From NCBI GenBank assembly GCA_937136425.1, contig CAKZON010000069.1, positions 1 through 64,000 of the forward strand: a DNA stretch of 64,000 nucleotides, given 5' to 3'. The translations under genes were made by a program, and so were the position numbers. Positions 8,642-16,714 of this stretch are shown in pieces (position 1 is the stretch's first letter; the number at the start of each line of letters is the position of its first letter). The notes beneath the pieces were generated by a model that ran no database searches, was not told the DNA's origin, and was given only the letters and a program-made list of their open reading frames with translations. Origin of the DNA: an uncultured Crocinitomix sp. Lineage in GTDB: Bacteria; Bacteroidota; Bacteroidia; Flavobacteriales_D; Crocinitomicaceae.

Positions 8642-9884
8642 ACGATTTGAAAATCACAGACGTATTGTGACCTCCGAAACCAAAAGTATTACTTAAGGCA
8701 TAATTTACCGTTCGTTCCTGGGCAGTGTTGAACGTGAAGTTAAGTTTGTTATCAATATCCGGATCGTCCGTAAAATGATTAATTGTTGGAGGAATAACAT
8801 TGTTTTCAATTGCTTTAATACAAGCAATAGCCTCAATAGCTCCAGCTGCACCTAATAAATGTCCTGTCATTGACTTGGTAGACGAAATGTTAAGGTCGTA
8901 AGCGTGTTCTCCAAAAATTTCTTTAATTGCCTTTGTTTCGGCAATATCACCCAATGGTGTAGAAGTTCCGTGTACGTTAATATAATCAACGTCCTCCGGT
9001 TTAATATTTGCTTCTTTCAAAGCTTGCTTCATTACACTAATTGCTCCTAATCCTTCAGGATGCGGTGCTGTAATGTGATGTGCATCTGCAGATAATCCAC
9101 TTCCAACGATTTCTGCATAAATTTTTGCACCTCGTGCTTTTGCGTGTTCTAATTCTTCTAAAATAAGCGCACCTGATCCTTCTCCCAATACAAACCCTTC
9201 ACGATCTAAATCAAATGGTCTTGACGCTGTTTTTGGATCATCATTTCTTGTAGACAAAGCCTTTAATGCGTTAAATCCACCAATTCCTGGTTCATTTACA
9301 CAAGCTTCAGATCCACCCGAAATAATAACATCAGCCTTATCCAATCGAATAAGGTTAAAAGCATCAATCATTGCATTGTTTGAAGAAGCACAAGCAGATA
9401 CTGTAACATAATTTGGCCCTCTAAATCCAAACTTCATTGAGATATGCCCTGCAGCAATATCAACAATCATTTTTGGAATAAAGAATGGATTAAATCTTGG
9501 TGTACCATCTCCCAAAGCAAAAGTATTTGCTTCTTCTTGGAAAGTTGTTAAACCACCAATACCTGATCCCCAAATTACACCAGCTCGCTCAAGGTCGATT
9601 TTTTCTAAATCTAAACCCGAGTCCGCCATAGCTTCCGCAGTGGAAACCATGGCGTACTGTGAAAATGGGTCTAATCTTCTTGCTTCCCTGCGGTGCATGT
9701 AGTCTTCAACATTGAAGTCCTTCAATTCGCAGGCAAATTGGGTCTTAAACTTTTCGCAATCGAACTTTGTGATTTTAGCAGCACCGCTCACTCCAGCTTT
9801 TAAGGATTCCCAATATTCATCAATAGTATTACCTATTGGTGTCAAAGCTCCTAGTCCTGTAATAACTACTCTTTTCAACTCCAT
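8631..9884 (-). CDS. fabF: beta-ketoacyl-ACP synthase II, 417 aa
   Basis: This enzyme condenses malonyl-ACP with acyl-ACP in fatty-acid elongation. It has the full Cys-His-His triad: Cys165 in TVSACASS, His305 in NVHGTSTPLGD and His342 in MTGHLLGAAGA, plus the C-terminal NTFGFGGHN loop. Length and spacing match E. coli FabF (163/303/340). It lies 38 bases downstream of acpP on the same strand and overlaps rnc by 11 bases, the conserved Bacteroidota order acpP-fabF-rnc. It is cytoplasmic. Confidence 0.97.
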   Translation of the reverse strand: MELKRVVITGLGALTPIGNTIDEYWESLKAGVSGAAKITKFDCEKFKTQFACELKDFNVEDYMHRREARRLDPFSQYAMVSTAEAMADSGLDLEKIDLERAGVIWGSGIGGLTTFQEEANTFALGDGTPRFNPFFIPKMIVDIAAGHISMKFGFRGPNYVTVSACASSNNAMIDAFNLIRLDKADVIISGGSEACVNEPGIGGFNALKALSTRNDDPKTASRPFDLDREGFVLGEGSGALILEELEHAKARGAKIYAEIVGSGLSADAHHITAPHPEGLGAISVMKQALKEANIKPEDVDYINVHGTSTPLGDIAETKAIKEIFGEHAYDLNISSTKSMTGHLLGAAGAIEAIACIKAIENNVIPPTINHFTDDPDIDNKLNFTFNTAQERTVNYALSNTFGFGGHNTSVIFKSYEG

Positions 9885-9922
9885 TGCTTTAAGTTAAGGT
9901 TAAAACTCAATATGTTTTAGAA

Positions 9923-10159
9923 TTATTTTGCGTTACCGTCTATGTAAGAAATTGCATCTCCTACAGTTTGGATTTTCTCAGCTTGATCATCTGGAATTGC
10001 GATATTGAATTCTTTCTCAAATTCCATGATTAGTTCAACTGTGTCCAAAGAGTCAGCACCTAAGTCATTTGTGAAGCTTGCTTCTGCAGTTACTTCATCT
10101 TCTGCTACTCCTAATTTGTCTACGATAATAGACACTACTTTTGATTTTACATCAGACAT
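9923..10159 (-). CDS. acpP: acyl carrier protein, 78 aa
   Basis: This small acidic protein carries acyl chains on phosphopantetheine. The attachment motif is [17 protein letters not shown], with the modified Ser at residue 37. The acidic four-helix-bundle pattern and length are typical. It is first in the acpP-fabF-rnc operon, with the nitroreductase gene on the same strand ending 66 bases upstream. Confidence 0.97.
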   Translation of the reverse strand: MSDVKSKVVSIIVDKLGVAEDEVTAEASFTNDLGADSLDTVELIMEFEKEFNIAIPDDQAEKIQTVGDAISYIDGNAK

Positions 10160-10225
10160 ATTAATCTGTTTTAAATGGTTTATTCAGTCTGCAAAGAAAA
10201 TACTAAAAATGCAGAAAATCAAAAT

Positions 10226-10900
10226 TTACTTATAATAAATTGCTATTTCTTCAAGAGGTTTTCTCTCAATGTCAGGCACAGCGCAGGTTTCTAGCGCATA
10301 TCCAACTGGTAAAAGTAAGTACGGTTTTTCATTTACAGGACGATTTAAGGCCTCTGCAATGAAATTCATAGGGCTTGGCGTGTGTGTTAATGTAACCAAA
10401 CCGGCATTATGAATCGCAGAAATTAAAAACCCACTTGCAATTCCTACCGACTCATTTACGTAATAATTATTCATCTTTTTTCCATCCGAATCAAAATCGT
10501 AAGATTTTTTCATGACTACGATTATCCAAGGCGCAATTGTAATGAACTCTTTAACTTCATCTGTTCCTAATGGTAAAAGGTCTTGAATCCATCTATCACT
10601 CATTCTACCAGAATAGTTCTTTTTTTCTTCTTCCTCGGCTAATTCCCTTACACGCTTTTTTAAATCACTATTTCTTATTACGCAAAATACCCATGGTTGT
10701 TTGTGCGCGCCTGAAGGAGCTGTTGAGGCGGTTTTTATAATGTTATTGATAATCTCTACGGGTACATCTTTATCTGAAAAATCTCTTACCGAGCGGCGCT
10801 TGTCCATAAATTGATAAAATGACTCTGATCGTTTTACCATCTCGTCTTGAGAAAAGCTAACCTGCTTATAAGGAATTTGTGCTAAATCGTTTTGTTCCAT
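10226..10900 (-). CDS. nitroreductase family protein, iodotyrosine-deiodinase-like, 224 aa
   Basis: This is an FMN-dependent oxidoreductase of the nitroreductase fold. The N-terminal KRRSVRDFSDKDVP segment binds the FMN phosphate, and the STAPSGAHKQPWVFCVI motif is characteristic of the iodotyrosine deiodinase (IYD/BluB-like) branch. Later segments (MSDRWIQDLLPLGTDEVKEF, ASGFLISAIHNAGLVTLTHT, RPVNEKPYLLLPVGYA) fit bacterial IYD homologues, which in marine bacteria can dehalogenate halotyrosines; the substrate here is unknown. It is a soluble protein, transcribed towards acpP and divergent from purN. Confidence 0.85.
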   Translation of the reverse strand: MEQNDLAQIPYKQVSFSQDEMVKRSESFYQFMDKRRSVRDFSDKDVPVEIINNIIKTASTAPSGAHKQPWVFCVIRNSDLKKRVRELAEEEEKKNYSGRMSDRWIQDLLPLGTDEVKEFITIAPWIIVVMKKSYDFDSDGKKMNNYYVNESVGIASGFLISAIHNAGLVTLTHTPSPMNFIAEALNRPVNEKPYLLLPVGYALETCAVPDIERKPLEEIAIYYK

Positions 10901-11005
10901 TCTAATTTCTTTGCTGTTTAGCAGTTTAATCAGTCATAAAGTACAGTTAAAAACCATATATCACCCATTAACTACTATGTAATTTGCACTAAAAATAGCG
11001 ATTTT

Positions 11006-11038
11006 TTGCACTGATACGAACATAATCCAATACCTTTG
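11006..11038 (+). promoter_or_regulatory. promoter of purN, TTG-N22-TAnnTTTG
   Basis: The Bacteroidota -7 element TACCTTTG (11031-11038) is preceded by TTG at 11006-11008, leaving a 22-base spacer, within the 17-23 base range known for Flavobacterium promoters. The predicted start of transcription is about 45 bases before the purN ATG at 11084. Confidence 0.6.
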
Positions 11039-11083
11039 CTCCGAATTGTTAGAATGCTAAGAATTCATAAAAGGAATCAATCA

Positions 11084-11653
11084 ATGGAAAAAAACATAGC
11101 CATATTTGCATCAGGTGGTGGAAGTAATGCAGAAGTAATTATTGAACATTTCAAAAATTCTGACGCAGCAAATATTACTTTAATTGTAACAAATAAAGAA
11201 AATGCATTTGTTATTGAGCGTGCAAAAAACCACAACATTCCCTATTTTATTCATACTAAAGAAGATGTTGACAATGGAAACATTCTTGCTAAATTAAATG
11301 AGTTTGAAATTGACTTTATTGTTTTAGCAGGTTATTTAAAACGTATTCATCCTGAATTGATTACCGAATATCCAAACAAAATTGTCAATATTCACCCTGC
11401 CTTACTCCCTAAATTTGGAGGAAAGGGAATGTATGGAATGAATGTTCACAGGGCAGTGGTTGAAGCGCAAGAAGAAACAACAGGTATTACCATTCATTAT
11501 GTTAATGAAAATTATGATGAAGGAAATATTATTGAACAACACGCTTGCCTTATTGAACCAGAAGCGTCACCAGAATCTGTCCAAAAACAAGTATTAGAGT
11601 TAGAACATAAATATTTTGCACAAAGTATTGAAATGCTAGTGCGCAAATTATAA
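11084..11653 (+). CDS. purN: phosphoribosylglycinamide formyltransferase, 189 aa
   Basis: PurN transfers the formyl group of 10-formyl-THF to GAR in purine synthesis. It shows the N-terminal phosphate-binding ASGGGSN loop and catalytic residues Asn102 and His104 (VNIHPALLPKF) and Asp145 (NYDEGNII). I chose the ATG at 11084 because the family begins at MEKNIAIFASG; the upstream in-frame extension to 11036 lies on the predicted promoter and transcript leader. It is divergent from the nitroreductase/acpP/fabF/rnc strand, a common flavobacterial arrangement. Confidence 0.95.
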   Translation: MEKNIAIFASGGGSNAEVIIEHFKNSDAANITLIVTNKENAFVIERAKNHNIPYFIHTKEDVDNGNILAKLNEFEIDFIVLAGYLKRIHPELITEYPNKIVNIHPALLPKFGGKGMYGMNVHRAVVEAQEETTGITIHYVNENYDEGNIIEQHACLIEPEASPESVQKQVLELEHKYFAQSIEMLVRKL

Positions 11654-11721
11654 GTCAAAGAACCAACAAGTCGGAAAATTTATACCTCTAATCGATAAAA
11701 CGTAAAATATTTTATCTTTTG

Positions 11722-11754
11722 TTGATATACGTTCTAACAAACTAATTACCTTTG
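11722..11754 (+). promoter_or_regulatory. promoter of the MarC-family gene
   Basis: TACCTTTG (11747-11754) is preceded by TTG at 11722-11724 with a 22-base spacer, matching the Flavobacterium housekeeping promoter. It lies 47 bases upstream of the ATG at 11802, within the gap after purN. Confidence 0.6.
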
Positions 11755-11801
11755 CGCGCTTTTTAAAAATTGCGTGTTGAATTTAATTAAAATATTACGC
11801 T

Positions 11802-12386
11802 ATGAATTATAATGATTTATTAGAGATTGGAAAGGCATTCATGGTCCTATTTGCAGTAATTGATATTATTGGATCAATTCCGGTAATTATTAAGCTAAAA
11901 AATAGAGCTGGAAACATTCATGAAGTTAAAGCTTCATTAGTCGCATTAGGAATAATGTTAGCCTTTTTATTTGTTGGTGAAGGTATTCTTGGTTTTTTGG
12001 GAGTTGAAATAAAAGCCTTTGCTGTTGTAGGTTCACTCATTATTTTTGCATTAGGGGTGGAAATGATTTTTGGAGTCCAACTATTTAGAGATGAAGATGA
12101 AGGATCCAAAAAAATTGTATCAATTGTACCAATCGCCTTTCCTTTAATTGCAGGCGCAGGTTCAATGACCACAATAATCTCTTTACAGGCCGAATACGCT
12201 ACGACCAATATTGCAATTGCAATTTTATTAAACATGGTCGTTGTTTTTGTCGTTTTGAAATTGACGAAACGAATCGAAAACTTTTTAGGAAAAGGAGGAA
12301 TTGCAATCTTACAAAAGGTATTTGGAATCATCTTATTATCTATTGCTGTAAAACTATTTGCTGACAACGTAAAAGAATTATTTTAG
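11802..12386 (+). CDS. MarC family integral membrane protein (UPF0056), 194 aa
   Basis: Six hydrophobic segments and the family motifs FAVIDIIGSIPVII near the N-terminus and PIAFPLIAGAGSMTTIISL in the middle identify the MarC/UPF0056 family of inner-membrane proteins. E. coli MarC was once linked to multiple antibiotic resistance, but that role was not supported later and the transport substrate is unknown. The length is typical (about 200 aa). It has its own promoter after purN. Confidence 0.9.
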   Translation: MNYNDLLEIGKAFMVLFAVIDIIGSIPVIIKLKNRAGNIHEVKASLVALGIMLAFLFVGEGILGFLGVEIKAFAVVGSLIIFALGVEMIFGVQLFRDEDEGSKKIVSIVPIAFPLIAGAGSMTTIISLQAEYATTNIAIAILLNMVVVFVVLKLTKRIENFLGKGGIAILQKVFGIILLSIAVKLFADNVKELF

Positions 12387-12438
12387 CGGTTGTAACCTTG
12401 TACATTTTATAGGTTATTGATGTGTAAAACCTTATCCT

Positions 12439-13299
12439 ATGAAAAAAATATTATTCATCTTTATTGGACTTATTCTTATCTCTTTTGGTCCTGCATCAAA
12501 GAATAAAACGCCAAAATCATTCGTTTTTATCCCCTCTTGTAGCACTACCGCTTTTGCAAAAGATGTGAGCGTTCAAGCATTTTTCATGGCTGAAAAAGAA
12601 GTGTCAAATTTTGAATATAGACAGTTTATAGCGGCATTAAAAAAAGAGAAAAACGATTCATTATTGGCTATTGCAACACCTGACACAACCAAATGGAATT
12701 TACTAGGAATGTTCAATGAACCTATGGTAAACCTTTATTTTAATCATCCTGCATACGACAATTATCCAGTTGTCAATGTAAGTAAAGCTGGTGCAGAATT
12801 ATATTGCCAATGGTTAACAAAAGAGCTTCGTGCAAAATACGGAGAGCATATAAATGATGTAAGGCTTCCAACAAAATACGAATGGGTTGCTGCTGCACAG
12901 GGCGGAAATAAAGACGCTATTTATTCTTGGGGAAATAATTATATGTACAACTCAAAAGGGTGTTCTTATGCCAATTATCTTCAAATTGGTGATCAAAATG
13001 TAAAACGTACAACAGACGGATTTGAAATTGTTCAAGATTCAACCTTTAGTTATATTCCTGTTTCAAATGCTAACGAATATACTTATACTGCACCAACAGA
13101 AAGCTATGCCCCGAATGCATTTGGGCTTTATAATATGTGTGGTAATGTTTCGGAACTGACAGCAGAAAACACTGCAATTGGCGGACACTGGTATTCACCT
13201 GGTTATGAAATTAGAATAACAAGCGAAATTGAAACTGTTACTCATAGCCCATTTGTTGGTTTTCGCCCCGTAATGAGCTATGTCAATTTGAAAAAATAG
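12439..13299 (+). CDS. exported FGE/SUMF1-like domain protein, 286 aa
   Basis: It has a signal peptide (MKKILFIFIGLILISFG) and a formylglycine-generating-enzyme-type domain: MAEKEVSNFEYRQFI, the HPAYDNYPVVNVSKAGAELY segment with YCQWL, VRLPTKYEWVAAAQGG, and a C-terminal NAFGLYNMCGNVSELTAE with FVGFRPV. This is the fold also used by the gliding lipoproteins GldJ and GldK. There is no sulfatase nearby, so sulfatase maturation is unlikely; a structural or ligand-binding envelope role is more plausible. A larger relative is at 21789-23555. Confidence 0.75.
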   Translation: MKKILFIFIGLILISFGPASKNKTPKSFVFIPSCSTTAFAKDVSVQAFFMAEKEVSNFEYRQFIAALKKEKNDSLLAIATPDTTKWNLLGMFNEPMVNLYFNHPAYDNYPVVNVSKAGAELYCQWLTKELRAKYGEHINDVRLPTKYEWVAAAQGGNKDAIYSWGNNYMYNSKGCSYANYLQIGDQNVKRTTDGFEIVQDSTFSYIPVSNANEYTYTAPTESYAPNAFGLYNMCGNVSELTAENTAIGGHWYSPGYEIRITSEIETVTHSPFVGFRPVMSYVNLKK

Positions 13300-13424
13300 G
13301 AATTATTTTTCTTTAAGTTAACCTCTGCTCCAAGATCTACCCTACTGTAATTGCGAAATTTCCAAGTAAACCAGAACTGTTGGTTCAATAATTCAGTCTG
13401 GCTTTAAAATTGCTAGTCAATAAG

Positions 13425-13432
13425 TATATTTG
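13425..13432 (+). promoter_or_regulatory. -7 promoter element TATATTTG
   Basis: A perfect TAnnTTTG element lies 21 bases before the ATG at 13454. No TTG lies at the usual 17-23 base distance upstream, so this is supported by the -7 element and position only. Confidence 0.4.
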
Positions 13433-13453
13433 CGATTAATTGATCTTATTACT

Positions 13454-14296
13454 ATGAAAAAATACATATTCATTCTTCTTTCAATCTTAACCAATTTAAG
13501 CTTTGCACAAGTTTATAATTTCGGTGCAAATGAAATAACGTTTAAAAACATGGTTAACAATGGCATTACCTATGTAAAAACAGGAAATACACATTTTGAC
13601 AGTATCATGATTGCAAATTTGAATGAATTTTGGACTTTTTCAGAATTTACAACCGTAGAGCAATACAAACGCCCTGACAAAAATTCAACCGCCTTGTTTG
13701 TAACAACCAAAGAGTTTACAAAAAAGCACATGATGGACCGCAAAAATCAACACGTATTAGTTTTGCAGCCGGCAGAAATCTATGTACCTCGTAAGGATGT
13801 TAAAATGGAACAAACTCTAGGTTATATGTACCTCAACGGTTTTTATGATTTAGTGTCAGAAGAAGAAGAATATCGCTATAGTTATATCTTGGTTAAAACA
13901 ATCAACCAAGGGTTAACGCTTATTAAAGAAAAACGCCTTACAGGCGAACCAGAAGATTTAAATGAGAAGGTTTCTGAAGCCGTAACAGGTAGTGATGGTC
14001 CTTCTGCTGGAAATACTCTCATCTTAAATAGAGAACAAACGCGTCATGCAATTGTCACGGCTGATTTGGATAAATTAGGTATTAAGTATCGTTTATTAGG
14101 TGAGGAAGAATATTATGAAACACTAGCCCGAAAAAACCCTGAGCATATCATTTTATACTTTGCTGTTAATCGCTTTACAGAAATGGCTTTAGTGAGTATT
14201 TCTGATGGTCGCATGTTGTATTCCAAGCACTTTCGTGACGATTATCCCACACTATCTAAAAAAGAACTCAAAGCACTCACTCCTTTTTTTATGTAA
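13454..14296 (+). CDS. exported protein of unknown function, 280 aa
   Basis: It starts with a clear signal peptide (MKKYIFILLSILTNLSFAQ). The mature part is mixed alpha/beta, with no repeats and no membrane segment, and contains the segments EFTTVEQYKRPDKNSTALFV and HVLVLQPAEIYVPRKDVKME. It has no T9SS sorting domain and no lipobox, so it is probably periplasmic. I do not recognise a family. I took the ATG at 13454 because the in-frame TTG at 13430 overlaps the -7 promoter element and would place eight residues before the signal peptide. Confidence 0.75.
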   Translation: MKKYIFILLSILTNLSFAQVYNFGANEITFKNMVNNGITYVKTGNTHFDSIMIANLNEFWTFSEFTTVEQYKRPDKNSTALFVTTKEFTKKHMMDRKNQHVLVLQPAEIYVPRKDVKMEQTLGYMYLNGFYDLVSEEEEYRYSYILVKTINQGLTLIKEKRLTGEPEDLNEKVSEAVTGSDGPSAGNTLILNREQTRHAIVTADLDKLGIKYRLLGEEEYYETLARKNPEHIILYFAVNRFTEMALVSISDGRMLYSKHFRDDYPTLSKKELKALTPFFM

Positions 14297-14395
14297 AATT
14301 CTACGAGGACTTAAAAAGTAATAGTTGAATCTATAAATGTTTCTTTTATTATGCGTGCATTGTATTTTTTTGTAACTTTTGGCCGAATTTGAGCC

Positions 14396-15316
14396 ATGCA
14401 AATACCTGAAATACCTAACCTAATTTTATACGCAATTCCATTTTTTGTGATAACCATCATTATTGAAGGTGTGCTCATTCAAAAAAGGAATAAAAAAAAC
14501 TACGACTTTAAAGATAGTTTGGCGTCAATATCCATGGGTATTGGAAATGTTATCGTAAGTTTCATAGCCAATTTAATTTTAGTTTTCATCATCTCATTTT
14601 TATATGATAATTTCAAATTATTTACAATTCCTTTTGAATGGTGGGCATGGTTACTAATTCTATTTTTAGATGATATCTGCTATTACTTTTTTCATAGAGT
14701 AAGTCATGAAAGTCGCTTTTTTTGGGCCTCACATATTGTACATCATTCTTCAAAAAAATATAATTTAAGTACTGCACTTCGGCAAACATGGACTGGTGGT
14801 TTTTTCAACTTTGTTTTTTATTTGGCATTACCAATTTTCGGTTTTCATCCACTCATGATTTTTACACAAATGAGCATTAGCCTACTTTATCAATATTGGA
14901 TTCATACGGAGCTAATTAACAAAATGCCCAATTGGTTTGAATATATCTTCAACACTCCTTCTCATCACCGCGTGCATCACGGTTCAAACCCACTTTATTT
15001 AGATAGGAATTATGCAGGAATTTTCATTATTTGGGATAAGCTATTTGGCACTTTTCAACCTGAACTAAAGGAAGAAAAAGTCACCTACGGACTTACAACA
15101 AACATTAACACATTTAATCCTTTTAAAATTGCCTTTGCCGAATGGGCTTCAATTTTCAAAACAGTTATCTACAGCAAAACAAGTTTTTTAAATAAACTCA
15201 AATACCTTTCCAAACCTCCAGGATGGCAACACGACAATTTAGGTAAACTCTCCAAAGACATCCGAAAAGAATGGTTAGATAAAAACGAACATAAAATTGC
15301 CTCAAAGGATGACTAA
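14396..15316 (+). CDS. sterol desaturase/fatty acid hydroxylase superfamily protein, 306 aa
   Basis: This is an integral membrane di-iron oxygenase. Its His clusters are FFHRVSHE, SHIVHHSSKKYN and HRVHHG, flanked by four or more hydrophobic segments. Bacteroidota homologues act on membrane lipids or carotenoids; the substrate is not evident here. The C-terminus contains the usual GIFIIWDKLFGTF motif. The stop overlaps the start of the next membrane gene by eight bases, so the two are an operon, possibly acting on ether or hydroxylated lipids. Confidence 0.85.
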   Translation: MQIPEIPNLILYAIPFFVITIIIEGVLIQKRNKKNYDFKDSLASISMGIGNVIVSFIANLILVFIISFLYDNFKLFTIPFEWWAWLLILFLDDICYYFFHRVSHESRFFWASHIVHHSSKKYNLSTALRQTWTGGFFNFVFYLALPIFGFHPLMIFTQMSISLLYQYWIHTELINKMPNWFEYIFNTPSHHRVHHGSNPLYLDRNYAGIFIIWDKLFGTFQPELKEEKVTYGLTTNINTFNPFKIAFAEWASIFKTVIYSKTSFLNKLKYLSKPPGWQHDNLGKLSKDIRKEWLDKNEHKIASKDD

Positions 15317-15986
15317 AAACATTAAGCATTATAAATTATTTCTTCTATTCTTTTTTACAATTCTTATTGTTGACCTCATAATTGGCAGTTCTTCTTATGA
15401 TCTTTACAGACGAATAAGCAAACCTATAATAATAGGTTCACTTCTCATCTATTTTTATTTTAATGGAAAGGATTTACCTAAAAAAATATTTCGTCCCATT
15501 TTAATTGCATTATTCTTTTCAGTTGTGGGTGACACCGCCTTGCTATATGAAAACGTATCTCCTCATTTTTTCACAATCGGATTAGGTGCATTTCTTTTAG
15601 CTCATGTCTTTTATTCAGTCGCATTTGCTAAGTATTGGAATAAAAAAAATAATTCTGTTTTTTGGATGATTCTAACCCTTGTTATAGTTTATGGAATAGG
15701 TTTGTTTTATGCATTAAAAGATAATTTAGGCCCTTTAATGATTCCAGTAATTATATATATTCTCGTTATTTTAGGAATGTTTATAACAGCGTTTAAACGA
15801 CAAGATAATGTAAATAAAAAAAGCTTTTACTTTGTCTTAATTGGGGCATTGTTATTTATGATATCTGATAGTATCTTGGCTATTGATAAATTTTTGATTG
15901 AAGTTCCTTTTTCACTTATTCTAATTATGTCAACCTATGCACTTGCTCAACTTGCAATTGCATTTGGTATTCTAAAGCAGGATTAA
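15309..15986 (+). CDS. YhhN/TMEM86 family (lysoplasmalogenase-like) membrane protein, 225 aa
   Basis: Eight or so hydrophobic segments fill the protein. The pattern FFSVVGDTALLYE, GLGAFLLAHVFYSVAF and GALLFMISDSILAIDKF, with conserved Asp residues inside helices, is that of YhhN/TMEM86, whose animal members hydrolyse lysoplasmalogens. I chose ATG 15309, which overlaps the upstream desaturase stop by eight bases; a TTG at 15297 is the alternative. The coupling with a desaturase-like enzyme fits a lipid-metabolism pair. Confidence 0.8.
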   Translation: MTKNIKHYKLFLLFFFTILIVDLIIGSSSYDLYRRISKPIIIGSLLIYFYFNGKDLPKKIFRPILIALFFSVVGDTALLYENVSPHFFTIGLGAFLLAHVFYSVAFAKYWNKKNNSVFWMILTLVIVYGIGLFYALKDNLGPLMIPVIIYILVILGMFITAFKRQDNVNKKSFYFVLIGALLFMISDSILAIDKFLIEVPFSLILIMSTYALAQLAIAFGILKQD

Positions 15987-16000
15987 AATAGCTATACTAA

Positions 16001-16597
16001 CTAATCTTTTAAATTTTCAAAATCATCCATTTGGTCTGACTCCATTTTGAAGTAAAACTTAGTTTTTTTACCATCATGTTTAGGCATTCCTAGTTTGTTC
16101 AGCTGTTGAAGTCGACGAACAACTTTTCTTGACAAGCGCTCTCTATACAATTTGCGAATAAAATGCACTAAGGGAGTCAACCCTAACATTGCCATCCAAA
16201 GAAAACCAAAATACATTACATCAAATGGTAAATATTTGTGCATGCTAAATTCAAAAAATTGAGCAGAACAAAACATAATGAACCCAAGGGTTAGGATTCC
16301 AATTCCGATATTAACCAAGTAAGATAAAACAGTATCTATAAATTTGGTTTGCTTATAAAATTTTTCACTACAACGGAGATATCCTGCCTGAACAGAAAAA
16401 GATGTAGTAGTCGTTGACATAACAATATAATGTGAATTCTTTGTATTGGAAACACCATGACGCCCCACTAAAATATAACATTCTTCACTCAAAAGCTCAT
16501 TCTTTAAAAATGGACATTCCTTTTTCTCAATTTTTTCTAAACTTTCTTGTTTCAAAAGATCTTGCCAAGTAACTGGGTGAAATAAAGAATGGAACAT
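16001..16597 (-). CDS. membrane protein of unknown function, 198 aa
   Basis: It has a soluble N-terminal ~90 residues, two membrane segments (about 95-120 and 130-150) and a basic cytoplasmic tail with YRERLSRKVVRRLQQLNK. The N-terminal part includes ECYILVGRHGVSNTKNSHYI. No family is recognised. It is convergent with the YhhN-like gene, with a 14-base gap. A TATTTTTG element on the minus strand (16645-16652) is a plausible promoter. Confidence 0.65.
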   Translation of the reverse strand: MFHSLFHPVTWQDLLKQESLEKIEKKECPFLKNELLSEECYILVGRHGVSNTKNSHYIVMSTTTTSFSVQAGYLRCSEKFYKQTKFIDTVLSYLVNIGIGILTLGFIMFCSAQFFEFSMHKYLPFDVMYFGFLWMAMLGLTPLVHFIRKLYRERLSRKVVRRLQQLNKLGMPKHDGKKTKFYFKMESDQMDDFENLKD

Positions 16598-16714
16598 TTT
16601 AGTTTAATTTAAAATTAAGGATTGAAAACTCCCTTTTTATTCCACAAAAATAAACAGAATGTTATAAAAAAATCATTGGTATGAAATTTGCGCATTCAAA
16701 TTAAAAAACCACCC

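Noticed and set aside
11918-12367. Antisense 149-codon frame over the MarC-family gene
   Set aside because: It mirrors a well-supported membrane protein gene; no start signal or homology.
14981-14991. GGTTCAAACCC as a tRNA T-arm
   Set aside because: It lies in the coding sequence of the sterol desaturase-like gene and no other tRNA arms are found around it.
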